A stretch of 64,000 nucleotides of DNA from an uncultured Chlorobiaceae bacterium (GCA_903939765.1 CAJAIK010000034.1:1-64000); one strand, 5' to 3'. Numbered from the stretch's first letter, positions 1 through 11,078 are shown. Program-made: numbers and translations. The notes: generated from the letters alone by a model not told the origin.

Positions 1-454
1 AAGTTATGGGTGAAAAACTCAGTTCAGTGCCGTTCCTCATAGCATAGTTTTTATGTCAAACGATTGCATTGTAGTGCCTAAATTTTTGGTCCAATCCTTA
101 TTTTACTTACACTTACACGGTTTTATGTATGAAGTCAGGAGCGAACCTTCAAGCCTGGAGTGCTTTCTCACATCTCCCATCTGATACATTGGGTGCCCAT
201 AAACGATCGTTTATGAACAAGCAACGAATTTTAATTATCTCACGTAATCGGTTAACGTACGATTCGTTCCTTATTCTGATGCTACCCCATTATTTTAGAC
301 TGTTCAGGCGTCAATAACACTGCTGGTTTGCAGGCTTACGGCGACTGAGAACTGGACAAAAGAATGCATCCTATCCACTCTCAAATATGAGAGGAAAAAG
401 CATCCCGAAGACCCGTTAAAGAACTTCTGGTGTGCCTTTTGTGAAGAAAAGCGG

Positions 455-1366
455 CTAAGCAGAGAAGGCTGACAATAAACGGGACTTCTTCATTTTGAAC
501 GCAACAAGTAACCCCCCAATACCCATCAGTACATAGGTGCCTGGTTCGGGGGCTGGTGATCCGGAAACCGGTACGATATTGCCAGCTTGATTAAATTCAA
601 GGCCGCCATTGAAACCACGTTCGATCGCGTTGGTGTCCATAGTCACCGCACCATTTTGGGCTAAGGCGCTACCCTCTTGGATCTTCGCCAAAGTATTTAA
701 AGTGATGCTCTGGTCTGCGAGAATATTGCCTTTAAACAAAGTGCCGGTTCCAAGAGTCGCAGAAGTGCCGACTTGCCAGAACAGGCCATCATCCAAACCG
801 TTATTTGAACCAAGGTTAATAACCTGAACCGTCGAATTGCTTGCGGTCGTGAGTGTGCTTCCTATTAAAAAAACCCAGGATGCATTGTTTTTGCCTTGTG
901 CATCGAGAGTGAGTGTGCCGGTCAACTGAGCTGACGAAGCAAAATTATAGACGCCTGAATCTAGCGTGAGTCCACCTAGATCCTGTCCAGTTAAATTACT
1001 GTTGACTGGCATGAGAACAAGAGCGTCGTAAGCAGTAGCGACATCACTCTGTGCCACCTGCGCAACCGCGTCATTTTGGTGTACCGATCCTGAGAGTGTG
1101 ATATTTACCAATCCAGAAATCGCACTACCTGGAGAGACACCTAAATCACCGGTGATGGTGGTCGAGCCAGTGTTGGTAACTGTTGAGCCACCCAGAACTG
1201 CAAAGTTATCTGACGAACCCAGTATTGATGTAGCAGACACCACGTATGGGTCAAGAAGCGGTACAAATGAAAATACTACGAACAGAGCCGAAATGTGGCA
1301 CTTCACCCTGCATCCCTTAACAAATGTCATCAACTCCTTCATAGTACACTTTGGATTAAAATGCAT
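455..1366 (-). CDS. Ice-binding-like (DUF3494 type) secreted protein with PEP-CTERM-like C-terminus
   Basis: ORF 303 aa; '[32 protein letters not shown]' matches the DUF3494/ice-binding fold start; C-term '[26 protein letters not shown]' is a PEP-CTERM sorting signal. Confidence 0.85.
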   Translation of the reverse strand: MHFNPKCTMKELMTFVKGCRVKCHISALFVVFSFVPLLDPYVVSATSILGSSDNFAVLGGSTVTNTGSTTITGDLGVSPGSAISGLVNITLSGSVHQNDAVAQVAQSDVATAYDALVLMPVNSNLTGQDLGGLTLDSGVYNFASSAQLTGTLTLDAQGKNNASWVFLIGSTLTTASNSTVQVINLGSNNGLDDGLFWQVGTSATLGTGTLFKGNILADQSITLNTLAKIQEGSALAQNGAVTMDTNAIERGFNGGLEFNQAGNIVPVSGSPAPEPGTYVLMGIGGLLVAFKMKKSRLLSAFSA

Positions 1367-1412
1367 TATTGAGATGATCTGTTTTGCCTCAACTGGAAAT
1401 GGATAAATGCCT

Positions 1413-1838
1413 CTATTGAGTTAACGAATTAAAGTTGGCTTTCGTTGTCGAAATCTGTTGGCAATCGAACCTGAGTCTCACTTCCAGTCTTTTTCGTTTA
1501 CGAGCCTCACTTGCGGCTTCAAGCTTTTGATCGCGTTCTGTGAAAATCTGAGCGTCACGACCCTCCAGTTTAGCCTTATAACTGATATAACCAATCGCAC
1601 AGTGCAAACGTTCATCGTTGCAGTATCGGATATACTCGGTAATCTGATTTCTGGCTTCTTCCAATGATAGCGACACTTGGGGACGGATGCATTCGACTTT
1701 GATGGTCTTGTAGTAACGCTCCGGTTTGCCGTTGCTCTGTGGGTAAAACTGTGATGTGCGCACATGAGTCATTCCGCTCAGCCGGATGTATTCCTTAAAG
1801 TCTTTGGCGATGAATTGAGGCCCATTATCGATAGAATG
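1413..1838 (-). pseudogene. IS3-family transposase (integrase core) C-terminal remnant
   Basis: ORF 'MTHVRTSQFYPQSNGKPERYYKTIKVECIRP...YIRYCNDERLHCAIGYIS'. The frame extends upstream to 'HSIDNGPQFIAKDFKEYIRLSG' near 1838, where homology stops. N-terminal half and orfA are absent. Confidence 0.85.
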
Positions 1839-1974
1839 TTAAACCGGTTACAAAATCCTCCGCTCGCTCGCTTTTCCTCAACCACACGGGAAATGTCGTT
1901 TGCTCACAACCACAACTATCACGTCCTTCACAAGGACATCACTGTAACTCTTTTTCTTGAAATTGTTTGGTAGC

Positions 1975-2260
1975 TTAATATGTGTTTATATTATTTATTC
2001 AATAAATATTTATATAAACACAGGTATCACACAAAACTTATTTCTTACAAAACTAATATATTGATTCTCTGAAAACAGTGACGACATAGCCGCCGTAGCC
2101 GAAACCACAAAAACCTACGAAACTATAAGAGATCAGGAGTGCCAGCATAAAGCGCCCGAAAACAAGCACCGGTTCACTCCCCCTTTCACCAGCCAATAAC
2201 AATCAAAAAAAAAGCACCATAGCTGCAACACTCACATTCATATTGCAGAAGTGGCAATCC
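1975..2260 (+). repeat. Degraded copy of the AT-rich leader plus aspartyl-protease gene start
   Basis: 'gagtgccagcataaagcgcccgaaaacaagcaccggttcactcccc...aaaaaagcaccatagctgcaacactcacattc' aligns by eye with 16190-16290 'gaagctccagcagaaagcgagctgaaacaacgatcagtgcactcccc...aaaaaagagcgccatggcagcaacactgagtttc'; the ATG is ATA here. Confidence 0.6.
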
Positions 2261-2460
2261 TTGTGATTTGTCTTAACTCTGAATATATTTGAGGAAAAGG
2301 AGTGGGTGTTTGAGAAAAATATCCCTTGTGTCGACCTTAAGATGACCAAGGAAAAACTGGAAAGTGTAAAACGCCACCGCAACTGGCAGGACTCTCTTGA
2401 TAAAGAAAAATTCTTTGACGACGTTTTCCCTTCGGTTTAAGATGTAACTGTGAGCAATCC

Positions 2461-2546
2461 ATGAGCAAGTGCCCGTTGCTGTAATTCAAGTCCGTACTGC
2501 TCCGGATGTCCGTACGTTACACAACGAAAAGGGGTAAAACCGTTTC
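2461..2546 (+). pseudogene. Cys-rich repeat ('CxxC-GC-YSP') gene remnant, frameshifted
   Basis: ATG AGC AAG TGC CCG, then 1-nt shift, then TGC TGT AAT TCA AGT CCG TAC TGC TCC GGA TGT CCG TAC = 'MSKCP/CCNSSPYCSGCPY', matching the 15367-15618 ORF. Confidence 0.55.
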
Positions 2547-2547
2547 C

Positions 2548-3225
2548 ATGGCAGCAACACTGAGTTTCACTCCAGAAAAAGGGCACATCATTCTCCCGTT
2601 TGGCGACCAGATGGCCCTTCTTGATACCGGATCACCATCAAGCATCTCCTCTCATCCCTTCAACTTTGGAGGTAAGCGCCACACCACCCCGAATCAACTG
2701 ATGGGTTTTACAACAAGGCAACTCAGCGAACTTGCCGGTATTAAAATCGACATCCTCATCGGTTGTGACATCTTATCACGCCATAAAATCAGGATCCGTT
2801 GGCAGGAGCACTCTATCGATATTGGTGACGACACTCCGGACGGCTCTATCGTCGATAAGATGGTGTCGATGATGGGGTGCCCAATCTTCCCCCTGCGGAT
2901 GGCCGGCGAGAGCACAAAGGCCCTCTTCGACACCGGAGCACACCTCTCCTACATAGCCCCTGCGCTCATTACCGGCATGGCGCAAACAGGCCAAAAAGCC
3001 GACTTCCACCCCTTTAACGGCCACTTCACCTCCCCAACCTTCACGGTAGAAACAGCTCTCGGAGGCAAGGCCTTTACCATGGAGTACGGAATACTCTCCG
3101 GCGAACTTGGAGCGGCCGTAGATTTGACCCTGAACATGACCAACACATCAGCCGTTATTGGCACACAACTCCTTGAACACTTCGACTGGAAAGAGCGCTG
3201 GATATCATGGCATCTTCTATCTTAA
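2548..3225 (+). CDS. Retropepsin-like aspartyl protease, copy 1 (altered C-terminus)
   Basis: MAATLSFTPEKGHI start; two aspartyl protease motifs 'ALLDTGSPSSIS' and 'ALFDTGAHLSYIAP'; near identical to 16266-17021. Confidence 0.8.
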   Translation: MAATLSFTPEKGHIILPFGDQMALLDTGSPSSISSHPFNFGGKRHTTPNQLMGFTTRQLSELAGIKIDILIGCDILSRHKIRIRWQEHSIDIGDDTPDGSIVDKMVSMMGCPIFPLRMAGESTKALFDTGAHLSYIAPALITGMAQTGQKADFHPFNGHFTSPTFTVETALGGKAFTMEYGILSGELGAAVDLTLNMTNTSAVIGTQLLEHFDWKERWISWHLLS

Positions 3226-3319
3226 TCATTTAACATGCCATGGTGAACTATTGGTTGCTGTAGCTGTATCAATCATTTCGGTCAAGCTCATCTCCGAGAT
3301 CGCCCGTAATAGCCTCCTC

Positions 3320-4777
3320 TCATTGATCCACCTCGCGTAACGTGTATGCGGCTATGTTCTTTCCTCCGTATTCAAGCGGATCTATCTTCTGCAACTGCTG
3401 CCGGATCACCGTGCGCATCTGCACGGCAGGACGCAGACAGTATCGCTTGAACTCCCCCTTGTTGATTCTATCTGACGCTGTGACATGCGGAAATAGCAGT
3501 TTAAGATAGGCAGTGCACAACTTTAAAACCGCTTCTGTGTCGCGGGTGTCCGCCCCGGGAGGATAGTCAACCAACTGTTCAACGACATTCCGATAAATCA
3601 ACCTTTCTGCAGGCTGGCGAAGCAGATGCATGATTTCCGAAAAATACTCCGTGTTCAGTGCCCAACCGTTTATTTTCAGGTTCTCACTCATGCGGGGGAT
3701 GTCACGACCTCGGATAAAACCGTGGAATCGGTCTAATAATGCTGACTCGTGAAACACTTCCGGCAGCCTCTGGAACATATCTCTGGTTTCGTCCATCTCT
3801 GTTTGTGGTATGTTCCCCAGCAGGATCACACCGGCCTCGCCAATGATACGGTTCTTGCCGACCGTGATTTCCCCACTTTCCATGTAGGCTTTCAGCCCGC
3901 CCTGCATCTCGCTCGGGTCGTGGAAGTTGATTGACTGGATTTCGTCCAGCGCTACAAAGTCGTTCGACGCGATTAGACCGGGGCTCTTCCCATTGATATC
4001 GCCGAACATCTTTGCACGTGTCAGCGTCCCCCCACTGACCAGCCAGCCGTATTTACCTACCTGCCCAAACATATACGATTTGCCTGTTCCCTTGGGAGCC
4101 AACTCCACCAAATTCAGGCGTGGCTCAATGAACGGTAACAGGCGCGTTAACACCGTGTGTTTTTGTACCCAGTCTTCGTATCCTTCCGGGTTGTAATCTA
4201 TCGCTCCCAACACAACGTCGATCCACTCTTCGGCAGTAAATTGACTGCGAGCTTCTCTATAGGCATCCAGATCAATCGTGTACGGACAAAAATTCTTGTA
4301 TTCTAAGAGCGTGAAACATCCTCGCGGGTTCTCGTTGTCCGGACTCCGATACCCCAGTTGCACAAGACCCCAGCCACCGGAGGTCTCTAAGACATCATCT
4401 TTTATTCGGTTCCAGACATAATCCTCGATCAGCGTTTCGGCATGCTTAAACCCAAGTTCTGGAATCGCGAAAGTCCACTCATTGGACCGCACGATGAATT
4501 GGATTTCAATTTTGGCCAGAAACTTCTTTGTGCGCCCCTCGCTTCGCGCCGCTTCCATTAAATCATGCAAATTCTCCCTACGCGGGATGATTTCGTAAAT
4601 GTATTTTCGCAAAGCCTCGGCATCGTGAATTTTTCCGTCAGACTCTGCCTTGCGTTTCAGAATCCAGTCTCGTAAAAACGACGGAATCGATGCCGCTTTG
4701 AAGATCGATACGATGTTCGGGTCCTTGAAGACCGTCGTATCTGGAAATGCCTCTCGCACTTTTTGAGTATCGACCAT
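3320..4777 (-). CDS. brxL: BREX AAA ATPase BrxL-like (short form)
   Basis: 485 aa; 'LVELAPKGTGKSYMFGQVGKYGWLVSGGTLTRAKMFGD' Walker A, 'FVALDEIQSI' Walker B; position downstream of pglZ; no Lon-type protease domain recognised. Confidence 0.82.
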   Translation of the reverse strand: MVDTQKVREAFPDTTVFKDPNIVSIFKAASIPSFLRDWILKRKAESDGKIHDAEALRKYIYEIIPRRENLHDLMEAARSEGRTKKFLAKIEIQFIVRSNEWTFAIPELGFKHAETLIEDYVWNRIKDDVLETSGGWGLVQLGYRSPDNENPRGCFTLLEYKNFCPYTIDLDAYREARSQFTAEEWIDVVLGAIDYNPEGYEDWVQKHTVLTRLLPFIEPRLNLVELAPKGTGKSYMFGQVGKYGWLVSGGTLTRAKMFGDINGKSPGLIASNDFVALDEIQSINFHDPSEMQGGLKAYMESGEITVGKNRIIGEAGVILLGNIPQTEMDETRDMFQRLPEVFHESALLDRFHGFIRGRDIPRMSENLKINGWALNTEYFSEIMHLLRQPAERLIYRNVVEQLVDYPPGADTRDTEAVLKLCTAYLKLLFPHVTASDRINKGEFKRYCLRPAVQMRTVIRQQLQKIDPLEYGGKNIAAYTLREVDQ

Positions 4778-4798
4778 AATTGATTACCCTTGTTAAAA

Positions 4799-6916
4799 CT
4801 ATAAATCGAAATCGTCTTTCTCTACAATTTGTGCTCGCTTGCCACCGGTCTTCGCCTTTGGCACGAAATGCCCCGTCCGTGAGAAAATCACCACCGGTAC
4901 CAACCGCTCCTCCAGCGTCGCGCCACCGTGTAGCTCAAAGCCCTGTCCACCGCCTCTTTTGGGTAAGCGGTCATATCCACGTACCACCCAATAACTGCCA
5001 TCCAGTGTTTCTTCAAGTTCCATCGGACATCCACCTTGCGCCGCTCGTTCGCGGTAGCGCCAATCGGCAACATCTCCTCCTTCTTCGCAAATAAGCGTCT
5101 GAGCAAGCCTTGGCTCAGCCTGCCACGCCAGCGCTGCAAGCCGCGAACTTCCATGGTCTGCTGTGACAAGCACGCGTTCAAACCGAGACAGTCCCTCCCA
5201 CACACGAGGCAAAACCTCGCTGCCGATCACATCCAACGCAGCAGCCAGATTCTCCTCTGCCTGCCGCACTTCGTGCGTCTCCACGCCGTTGTGAGCAATG
5301 TTGTCGAAGCGCTTTATGTCTGGCAACCGCCTAGTGGCATCCGGCCAGTGGATGTTGTTGAATTTGGTCGATGTCGGTAAATGCCCCTCACCGACTTCCA
5401 ACGAATGCACGCCCATATTCTGCTCCCGAGCCAGCGCAATCAACATCGGTAGCCACTCAACACCCATAGCATCTACTACAAGCAACGCACACTCGTTGTC
5501 AGATGCATATCGTTGCACTATTGCATCTCGCGACTGTACCGAGCTCGGAGTCGTCACATGTTTAGCTTTCGCATAAAAATCCGGCGTTACGCAGCCAGCC
5601 ATTTTCAATTCACGGTATTCTGTAAAATATTCTTCCAGAGCTATGTCGCCGAAAACGAAATCAGTATTCAAATACATCGACACCTCTATATACAATTTTT
5701 TTATGGCGTTAGATACAATACCGTCTACTGAGCAACGTCGCAATAATTCCGCCAGCTCCATGTCCGTACCGCAATTAAGCCATGGCGCGACTCGCGACGT
5801 TGATTCGCCCGTGCAACGTGAGATGAACTGCCTGATGTCCACGCCGGACATTTTTACCTTTGCGTCCAGTATAGCATCCCTGCGTTCGCCAGCATAACAT
5901 ACAGATTCATCCAGCCATTCCGCCGCGCCCGTTACGTATGCGGAGCGGAAGTTGTCGACAAGAATCCCCTCTTGTCTTGCGACACACTCAAGATAACTCC
6001 CTTTGAATGCGACGTGTTTTACCAGCCACAGTACCGCTTCGCGTTCCACACCCTTGCGTCCATCAAAAGCATGCAATACGTGTTTTTCTACTTCACCTTC
6101 AGAAAATAACAGCGATTTGAGCGTTTTGAGCATTTCCGTCAGTGTCTTCGCCGCACCATCTTTACCCTGCGCGCACATCCACCGCAAGGCATCGTCGGAT
6201 AATTCTGCATCTTCCACGCCGTAAAATACGCGAGCGAAATCCCGCAGACACACCACCTGAAGCACCTCGGCGCTTAGCCCCGCCAATTCTCGCCCTTCTG
6301 AGGCTATAACAATCCGCCGGATAGAGCTGTCGCTCGGATGTTCCTCGGTATATCGCAAATACTTCTGGAATGTGTCGCACGCTTCCGGAATTAAGGCTGC
6401 CAAATCGTCTCCGACCAGCATCAATTCTGTACGCCCTACCTCAAATTGAGGCACGGCCTGTTCGGTATCAATATCAATCAGTTGCTTTCCCTGGCGGTAG
6501 CGCGGATTGGTGAAAACATCCTTGAGTATCAATCCTGTGCCATCATCGCTCCGCAAAAAACAGACCGCTTCTCGCTCTGACGCACCATCTACCCATTCGT
6601 GTAAAGCAACAATCGCGGCCCGTTTATTCTCGGGAGTTAACAACGCAAGATAACCGGGCATCCCCAGCAATACCAAAGCCTTACCGCTTGCCGCCTGTGC
6701 CGTCATCGCGTCGCTCACTCGTCCGAACACTTCGTCAGGCATGGGGAGCCACGCATGTTCCCTTACCAGATCGCTCAAACGCAACTCAATGTCGCCGCGT
6801 TCTTGGTAGAACCGGCGCAACGCCGTCCAGTCCTCTCCCGGAGGCACGATTACCAATCGCGCCTTCGCCTCTGCGAGGGGATTCCTGATGTATTCGCAAT
6901 ACTCGATGAGTTTCAT
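4799..6916 (-). CDS. pglZ: BREX alkaline-phosphatase superfamily protein PglZ
   Basis: 705 aa; 'CALLVVDAMGVEWLPMLIALA' and 'RVLVTADHGSSRLAALA' metal-binding motifs; syntenic with brxC/brxL. Confidence 0.85.
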   Translation of the reverse strand: MKLIEYCEYIRNPLAEAKARLVIVPPGEDWTALRRFYQERGDIELRLSDLVREHAWLPMPDEVFGRVSDAMTAQAASGKALVLLGMPGYLALLTPENKRAAIVALHEWVDGASEREAVCFLRSDDGTGLILKDVFTNPRYRQGKQLIDIDTEQAVPQFEVGRTELMLVGDDLAALIPEACDTFQKYLRYTEEHPSDSSIRRIVIASEGRELAGLSAEVLQVVCLRDFARVFYGVEDAELSDDALRWMCAQGKDGAAKTLTEMLKTLKSLLFSEGEVEKHVLHAFDGRKGVEREAVLWLVKHVAFKGSYLECVARQEGILVDNFRSAYVTGAAEWLDESVCYAGERRDAILDAKVKMSGVDIRQFISRCTGESTSRVAPWLNCGTDMELAELLRRCSVDGIVSNAIKKLYIEVSMYLNTDFVFGDIALEEYFTEYRELKMAGCVTPDFYAKAKHVTTPSSVQSRDAIVQRYASDNECALLVVDAMGVEWLPMLIALAREQNMGVHSLEVGEGHLPTSTKFNNIHWPDATRRLPDIKRFDNIAHNGVETHEVRQAEENLAAALDVIGSEVLPRVWEGLSRFERVLVTADHGSSRLAALAWQAEPRLAQTLICEEGGDVADWRYRERAAQGGCPMELEETLDGSYWVVRGYDRLPKRGGGQGFELHGGATLEERLVPVVIFSRTGHFVPKAKTGGKRAQIVEKDDFDL

Positions 6917-6920
6917 AGTT

Positions 6921-9900
6921 TTACTCCAGAACCGAAAGCCCTACGTCGGGAATTTGATCAATCATCTTTAGGAGCAGCATCTTCGCCTCGGCATCGGGAA
7001 GCATATTCACCTTTTCAGCAGCCTGCTTCCGTGCATGATTGTCATATCCCTGCTTGACAAATGCTTCGATAGTTTCGCGAAGCAGCCCCCCGTCCCTCAG
7101 CCATCGATCCGGTGCATCGCCCAATTTTATACACAACCAACTGCTCAGTTCTACGACACTGAACCCGATTTTTTTATAACGCACGGGCAACACCAGTTTG
7201 AGGAATTTTCTTCCCGCCGTGTCTACATCTACAAATGCACCCTCGTTTTCAAGTTCGTCATGTACGGACTGTAAGCGTTCTGCCGACACCCCTTCCGGTT
7301 TCGCGACTGCATCTACTATGCCCTTGGCATCGTCCACCGCTAAAACGCAGGTGGCGGGCAGCGCGTATTTGCGACTCCATTCCTCAGGCGACTCGGTGCC
7401 AGTGCGTTCGCGCCACAGCGCTGCCACCTGCTTGGAAACCAACGTACGGCTATATTCCTCAATCTTGACGCGTCCTTGCGCCTTGAAACTCTGCTCATCG
7501 GCTCTCGCCGAATCCGCCGGAAAAGCATGGTAAAGCTCGCGGCTTTCCGTGATCGCCAACGGCCATATTTCGCCAAAAATTTCCCGTATGGCACTCAGTT
7601 GTTGCGTTTGAGCTATGTCAAAGAACACATCTCGGATAAATCCACCCTGTTGTTCAAGAATCTCTTCAAAAGCTTTCACGTCATCGCCGGACAACGAGGG
7701 TCTACTGACTAATTCAAAGAAGCGCTGCAAAGCCGGATTTTTTTTCGCCCAGAACTCAGCCGGCACCTTGTTCTCGCCCAAGACCGCGTTGCGCAAGCAG
7801 TACAGTGCGTCCTCAAAGTTCATGTATCCCGATAAGCCAGCCAGCCCACGGATATGCTCGGAACACAGTGTCTGCCGGAAAACCTCTTCTAATACTGACT
7901 CTGCGTCACCGCGTTTCCACAACCAGCCGCTCGTCGCTGCAAATCGGTTTTTGACAGCCTTACAATAGATGAGCGCAGAACCGCCCATGCGCTCCGATGC
8001 CGTTTTTAAATCCGGCTTGGTGCTATCGATATACTGCTGGAATGCCTCCTCAAAAACCAGCGGCTTCATATACTTGGCCATCGCATCCGCAAGTCCCTGA
8101 GTTGCCAGAAGAATCTCACCGATCTCTTTCACCTTATTACCACGAGTATCGGTATCTCCTTTGGAGCTGATACTGTTCGCCGCGCACAGCGCGTCAATGA
8201 CTTTGCCCATAGCCTCCGCGCTTGGTTCGGCTGCCGCACTGATATATTTCGGTAGCACCCACAGCGGAACGCGCTGCGAAATCTGTTCCAGCCTTGTACT
8301 GACTGCATTCAACGCCGACTCCACTGTTCCATCCGCAAGCGGACTGCTCCCGAAAATCACACTGCTCAGTTCGATGAACGCCTTTTCTTCTTTCGATAGG
8401 CGACAGATCAGTTTTTCGTTTTTGATGGCGTTGGCGCCGTCGTCTTTCACCACCGCATCAATGATTTCCGCCAGCACCGCTTCGTCCAGCGATTTGCTTG
8501 TCACGCCATCCGTCCATTGCAGTTTGCGCTGTCCGGTCAACCATGTTTTCAGAACGAAGCCCAACACGAAGGCCGAATGCGGCACCCCAAGCAGTCCGTA
8601 AGGTGGTCGCTGCAGGTCGTTGTATAGTTTGCGTATGGAACAGGGATTGCCTGCACCAACCGTGCTGTCTTGACGTTTCTTGCAGAAATCCCGTAACTGC
8701 GTTAGCGGATGGTTCTGATTCGTATCGAACCATGCTTCATCGCCAGTGATGCCGTATTTCTGCCACGTCGCCACCACAGTCTTCCACTGGCCGTATTTCG
8801 CAAACTTGTCGAACTCCATACCCGCCAGCGCCCAGCTCTGCAAGTGGGTAAGTTGGCCCAACGCACTGAGGTTGTAGCCGCACAGATCGTCAGTATATGC
8901 CGTGAACGTCTGTTTTGCAAAGCCGGTAAGCCAGTCCTTTTTCAATTGCCCCCACGTCACTTCCTCGGCGAACGGCTCCCCATTTACATTAGGTTTGTAT
9001 ACTATTATTTTGGAAGCACTTGTAACTTTAGAATGCCACGCCGCCTTGGCGCTACTCACCTGCGCATCGAACACCTTTTTGCTCGCGCTATCGCTTGCCA
9101 ATGCGAGACGGGCGCTGTTTCCCGTGAACTCTTCCCATGACTTCGCGTTATCGCGGCAGAAACTGACCTCTGGCAGCGTCACGAACAGCATCCGGTGGTC
9201 TTTGAACTGTCTCGCCAACTCTTTTGCCTTCTCGGGAATGCGCAATTGTTCCTGCTCGTCCCGTGCCAGAATAAACTGCACAAGCACTCGGTTTCCGTTG
9301 TCACAAAAAGACTCGCGTTTTGCTATACTTGATGCCGAAAGACTGCTGATGCTCGCCGCGCGCACATCAAAACGCCCTCCGTAGTTCACACCTTTCAAGT
9401 GTTTAACCAGCTCGGTCTCGGTGTCTTTCAGTACGAGGTCGCCAAACTTGCCATCCAACGCCGCTTTTTTCTCCTCGATCTCTTTAGTATTCAGGCGGTC
9501 ACGGAAACGTTCGCAACGCCCGTTCACAATCGCAAAACAATGCTTCTGCTCCAAATTGAGTAGAATCGCATCAACGCCCTGCAAAGCGCCGTCCCCCTCA
9601 AAACTCCGTTGAATGTTTTCCACTGTTGCGCTCAACAACGGATGCCCCGCTCCCTGTATCTGTTCGATCAAGCCAAACAGCAACACAGCCTTGAACACGC
9701 GCTGCTCATCCGGCTGCAAATCCTTTTCGCGGCGAGCGTATTCTGCCCGCACATCCTGCACGACTTGTCCCGTCCCCAGATCATCCCGTTCCACAAAATA
9801 CCGCCACAGATGATCCACCGTCAGAAACTGATGCCCGGAAACATCCAGACCTCCTTTTTTAATGAACGCTTTGAACTCCTCGCCATTCAGGAACTCGAAC

Positions 9901-11078
9901 ATGCTCCGCTGGTTTGCTCCGACCCTCACCGACAGATGTTTCAGCAGGTATGCAGCCATCGGATGTAGCGGCAGGATACCCTTAAAATCCATAGCATCGA
10001 TGCCTGCCTTATTGACGACCATGTAGTTTTCAGCGACACCTTTCACACTGTGCCACAGCACGTCGCGCTCTTGCATCCATTCCGTTGCTTTTTCTGGTTT
10101 GATAATGAAAGCATCTGCCGCCAGTTTCAGCGCGGTCTCGTTTGGCAGGTCAAGTTGCTTGAACGTGAATCGGTTGTTCGCCTTCTTCGCGCTCTCGGAT
10201 CCTTCCGCGACATACGACTTAAGCTCCATGTGTGTCACCGGTACGAAATAGAAACGACCCTGCTGTGCCGCCTCCGCCAACTGCTCTAGCGTTTTCAGTT
10301 CCGCGCGGTTACGATCCATAAACGCCGAGAATTCATCCCAGATATAGACCAGCTTTGAAAGTCCGTTCGCATTCAAGGATGCATCCACCCACGCCAGAAA
10401 TTCCTCCGCGCTCAATCCCAGATAAATGTGTCGTGCCTCCAGCACCCGCATTGCATCGCTGACCAACCCCGCTTCCTGATTCGCATTCCGTAGTTTCTTT
10501 TCCAGTGCATCCGCCGTTTTGATACCCACGTTCAGGTGCGAAAGCCGCGCCTGCATCGCGTCACGCGTTGAGAAGAAATGTGGTTCGTCCTGCCGAATGC
10601 GCTCAATGACTTCATCCAGCTTGCCTTTCAACGGAATCGTGTGTCCACCTGCCTCCAGTGTCTTTGAGATGCCCCGCTGCAAGCGCATTAAAAACTGGTT
10701 CTTCGCATCCACGCCGTCGGCGTTCACATCATAGACGATGAGGATTTTTTCGCCGCTCTGATCCAGCAAACGCTTCTTCACTGGATCAGGTATCTGTGCC
10801 TTGCGCAAATCCAGCCATTTCAGTACGTGCGCCTCGTTGTCCGTGAACAGTTTTTGCAGAACAAGCGACGCGTGGCTCTTGCCTGTGCCATATGCGCCAG
10901 TGATCCAGAGCGTCTTGTTTCCGCCCTCTAAACATTTGAGAAGTTCCCGCAAAATCTCCACGAACGAGTCATGCGGGTAGAACCCAAGCCACGTCTCTGG
11001 CGTTTTGTTAATGTCCGCCAAAGTCATGCACGGCGCGTAATCCGGTCTGATCCCGAAATAGTCCTTGTAGAAAGTCAT
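6921..11078 (-). CDS. brxC: BREX large ATPase BrxC/PglY-like
   Basis: 1385 aa; 'LWITGAYGTGKSHASLVLQKLF' P-loop, 'KLVYIWDEFSAFMDRNR' Walker B; synteny. Confidence 0.85.
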   Translation of the reverse strand: MTFYKDYFGIRPDYAPCMTLADINKTPETWLGFYPHDSFVEILRELLKCLEGGNKTLWITGAYGTGKSHASLVLQKLFTDNEAHVLKWLDLRKAQIPDPVKKRLLDQSGEKILIVYDVNADGVDAKNQFLMRLQRGISKTLEAGGHTIPLKGKLDEVIERIRQDEPHFFSTRDAMQARLSHLNVGIKTADALEKKLRNANQEAGLVSDAMRVLEARHIYLGLSAEEFLAWVDASLNANGLSKLVYIWDEFSAFMDRNRAELKTLEQLAEAAQQGRFYFVPVTHMELKSYVAEGSESAKKANNRFTFKQLDLPNETALKLAADAFIIKPEKATEWMQERDVLWHSVKGVAENYMVVNKAGIDAMDFKGILPLHPMAAYLLKHLSVRVGANQRSMFEFLNGEEFKAFIKKGGLDVSGHQFLTVDHLWRYFVERDDLGTGQVVQDVRAEYARREKDLQPDEQRVFKAVLLFGLIEQIQGAGHPLLSATVENIQRSFEGDGALQGVDAILLNLEQKHCFAIVNGRCERFRDRLNTKEIEEKKAALDGKFGDLVLKDTETELVKHLKGVNYGGRFDVRAASISSLSASSIAKRESFCDNGNRVLVQFILARDEQEQLRIPEKAKELARQFKDHRMLFVTLPEVSFCRDNAKSWEEFTGNSARLALASDSASKKVFDAQVSSAKAAWHSKVTSASKIIVYKPNVNGEPFAEEVTWGQLKKDWLTGFAKQTFTAYTDDLCGYNLSALGQLTHLQSWALAGMEFDKFAKYGQWKTVVATWQKYGITGDEAWFDTNQNHPLTQLRDFCKKRQDSTVGAGNPCSIRKLYNDLQRPPYGLLGVPHSAFVLGFVLKTWLTGQRKLQWTDGVTSKSLDEAVLAEIIDAVVKDDGANAIKNEKLICRLSKEEKAFIELSSVIFGSSPLADGTVESALNAVSTRLEQISQRVPLWVLPKYISAAAEPSAEAMGKVIDALCAANSISSKGDTDTRGNKVKEIGEILLATQGLADAMAKYMKPLVFEEAFQQYIDSTKPDLKTASERMGGSALIYCKAVKNRFAATSGWLWKRGDAESVLEEVFRQTLCSEHIRGLAGLSGYMNFEDALYCLRNAVLGENKVPAEFWAKKNPALQRFFELVSRPSLSGDDVKAFEEILEQQGGFIRDVFFDIAQTQQLSAIREIFGEIWPLAITESRELYHAFPADSARADEQSFKAQGRVKIEEYSRTLVSKQVAALWRERTGTESPEEWSRKYALPATCVLAVDDAKGIVDAVAKPEGVSAERLQSVHDELENEGAFVDVDTAGRKFLKLVLPVRYKKIGFSVVELSSWLCIKLGDAPDRWLRDGGLLRETIEAFVKQGYDNHARKQAAEKVNMLPDAEAKMLLLKMIDQIPDVGLSVLE

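Noticed and set aside
129-317. 62-aa ORF at the window start
   Set aside because: No motif, no clear Shine-Dalgarno, lies in an AT-rich intergenic region
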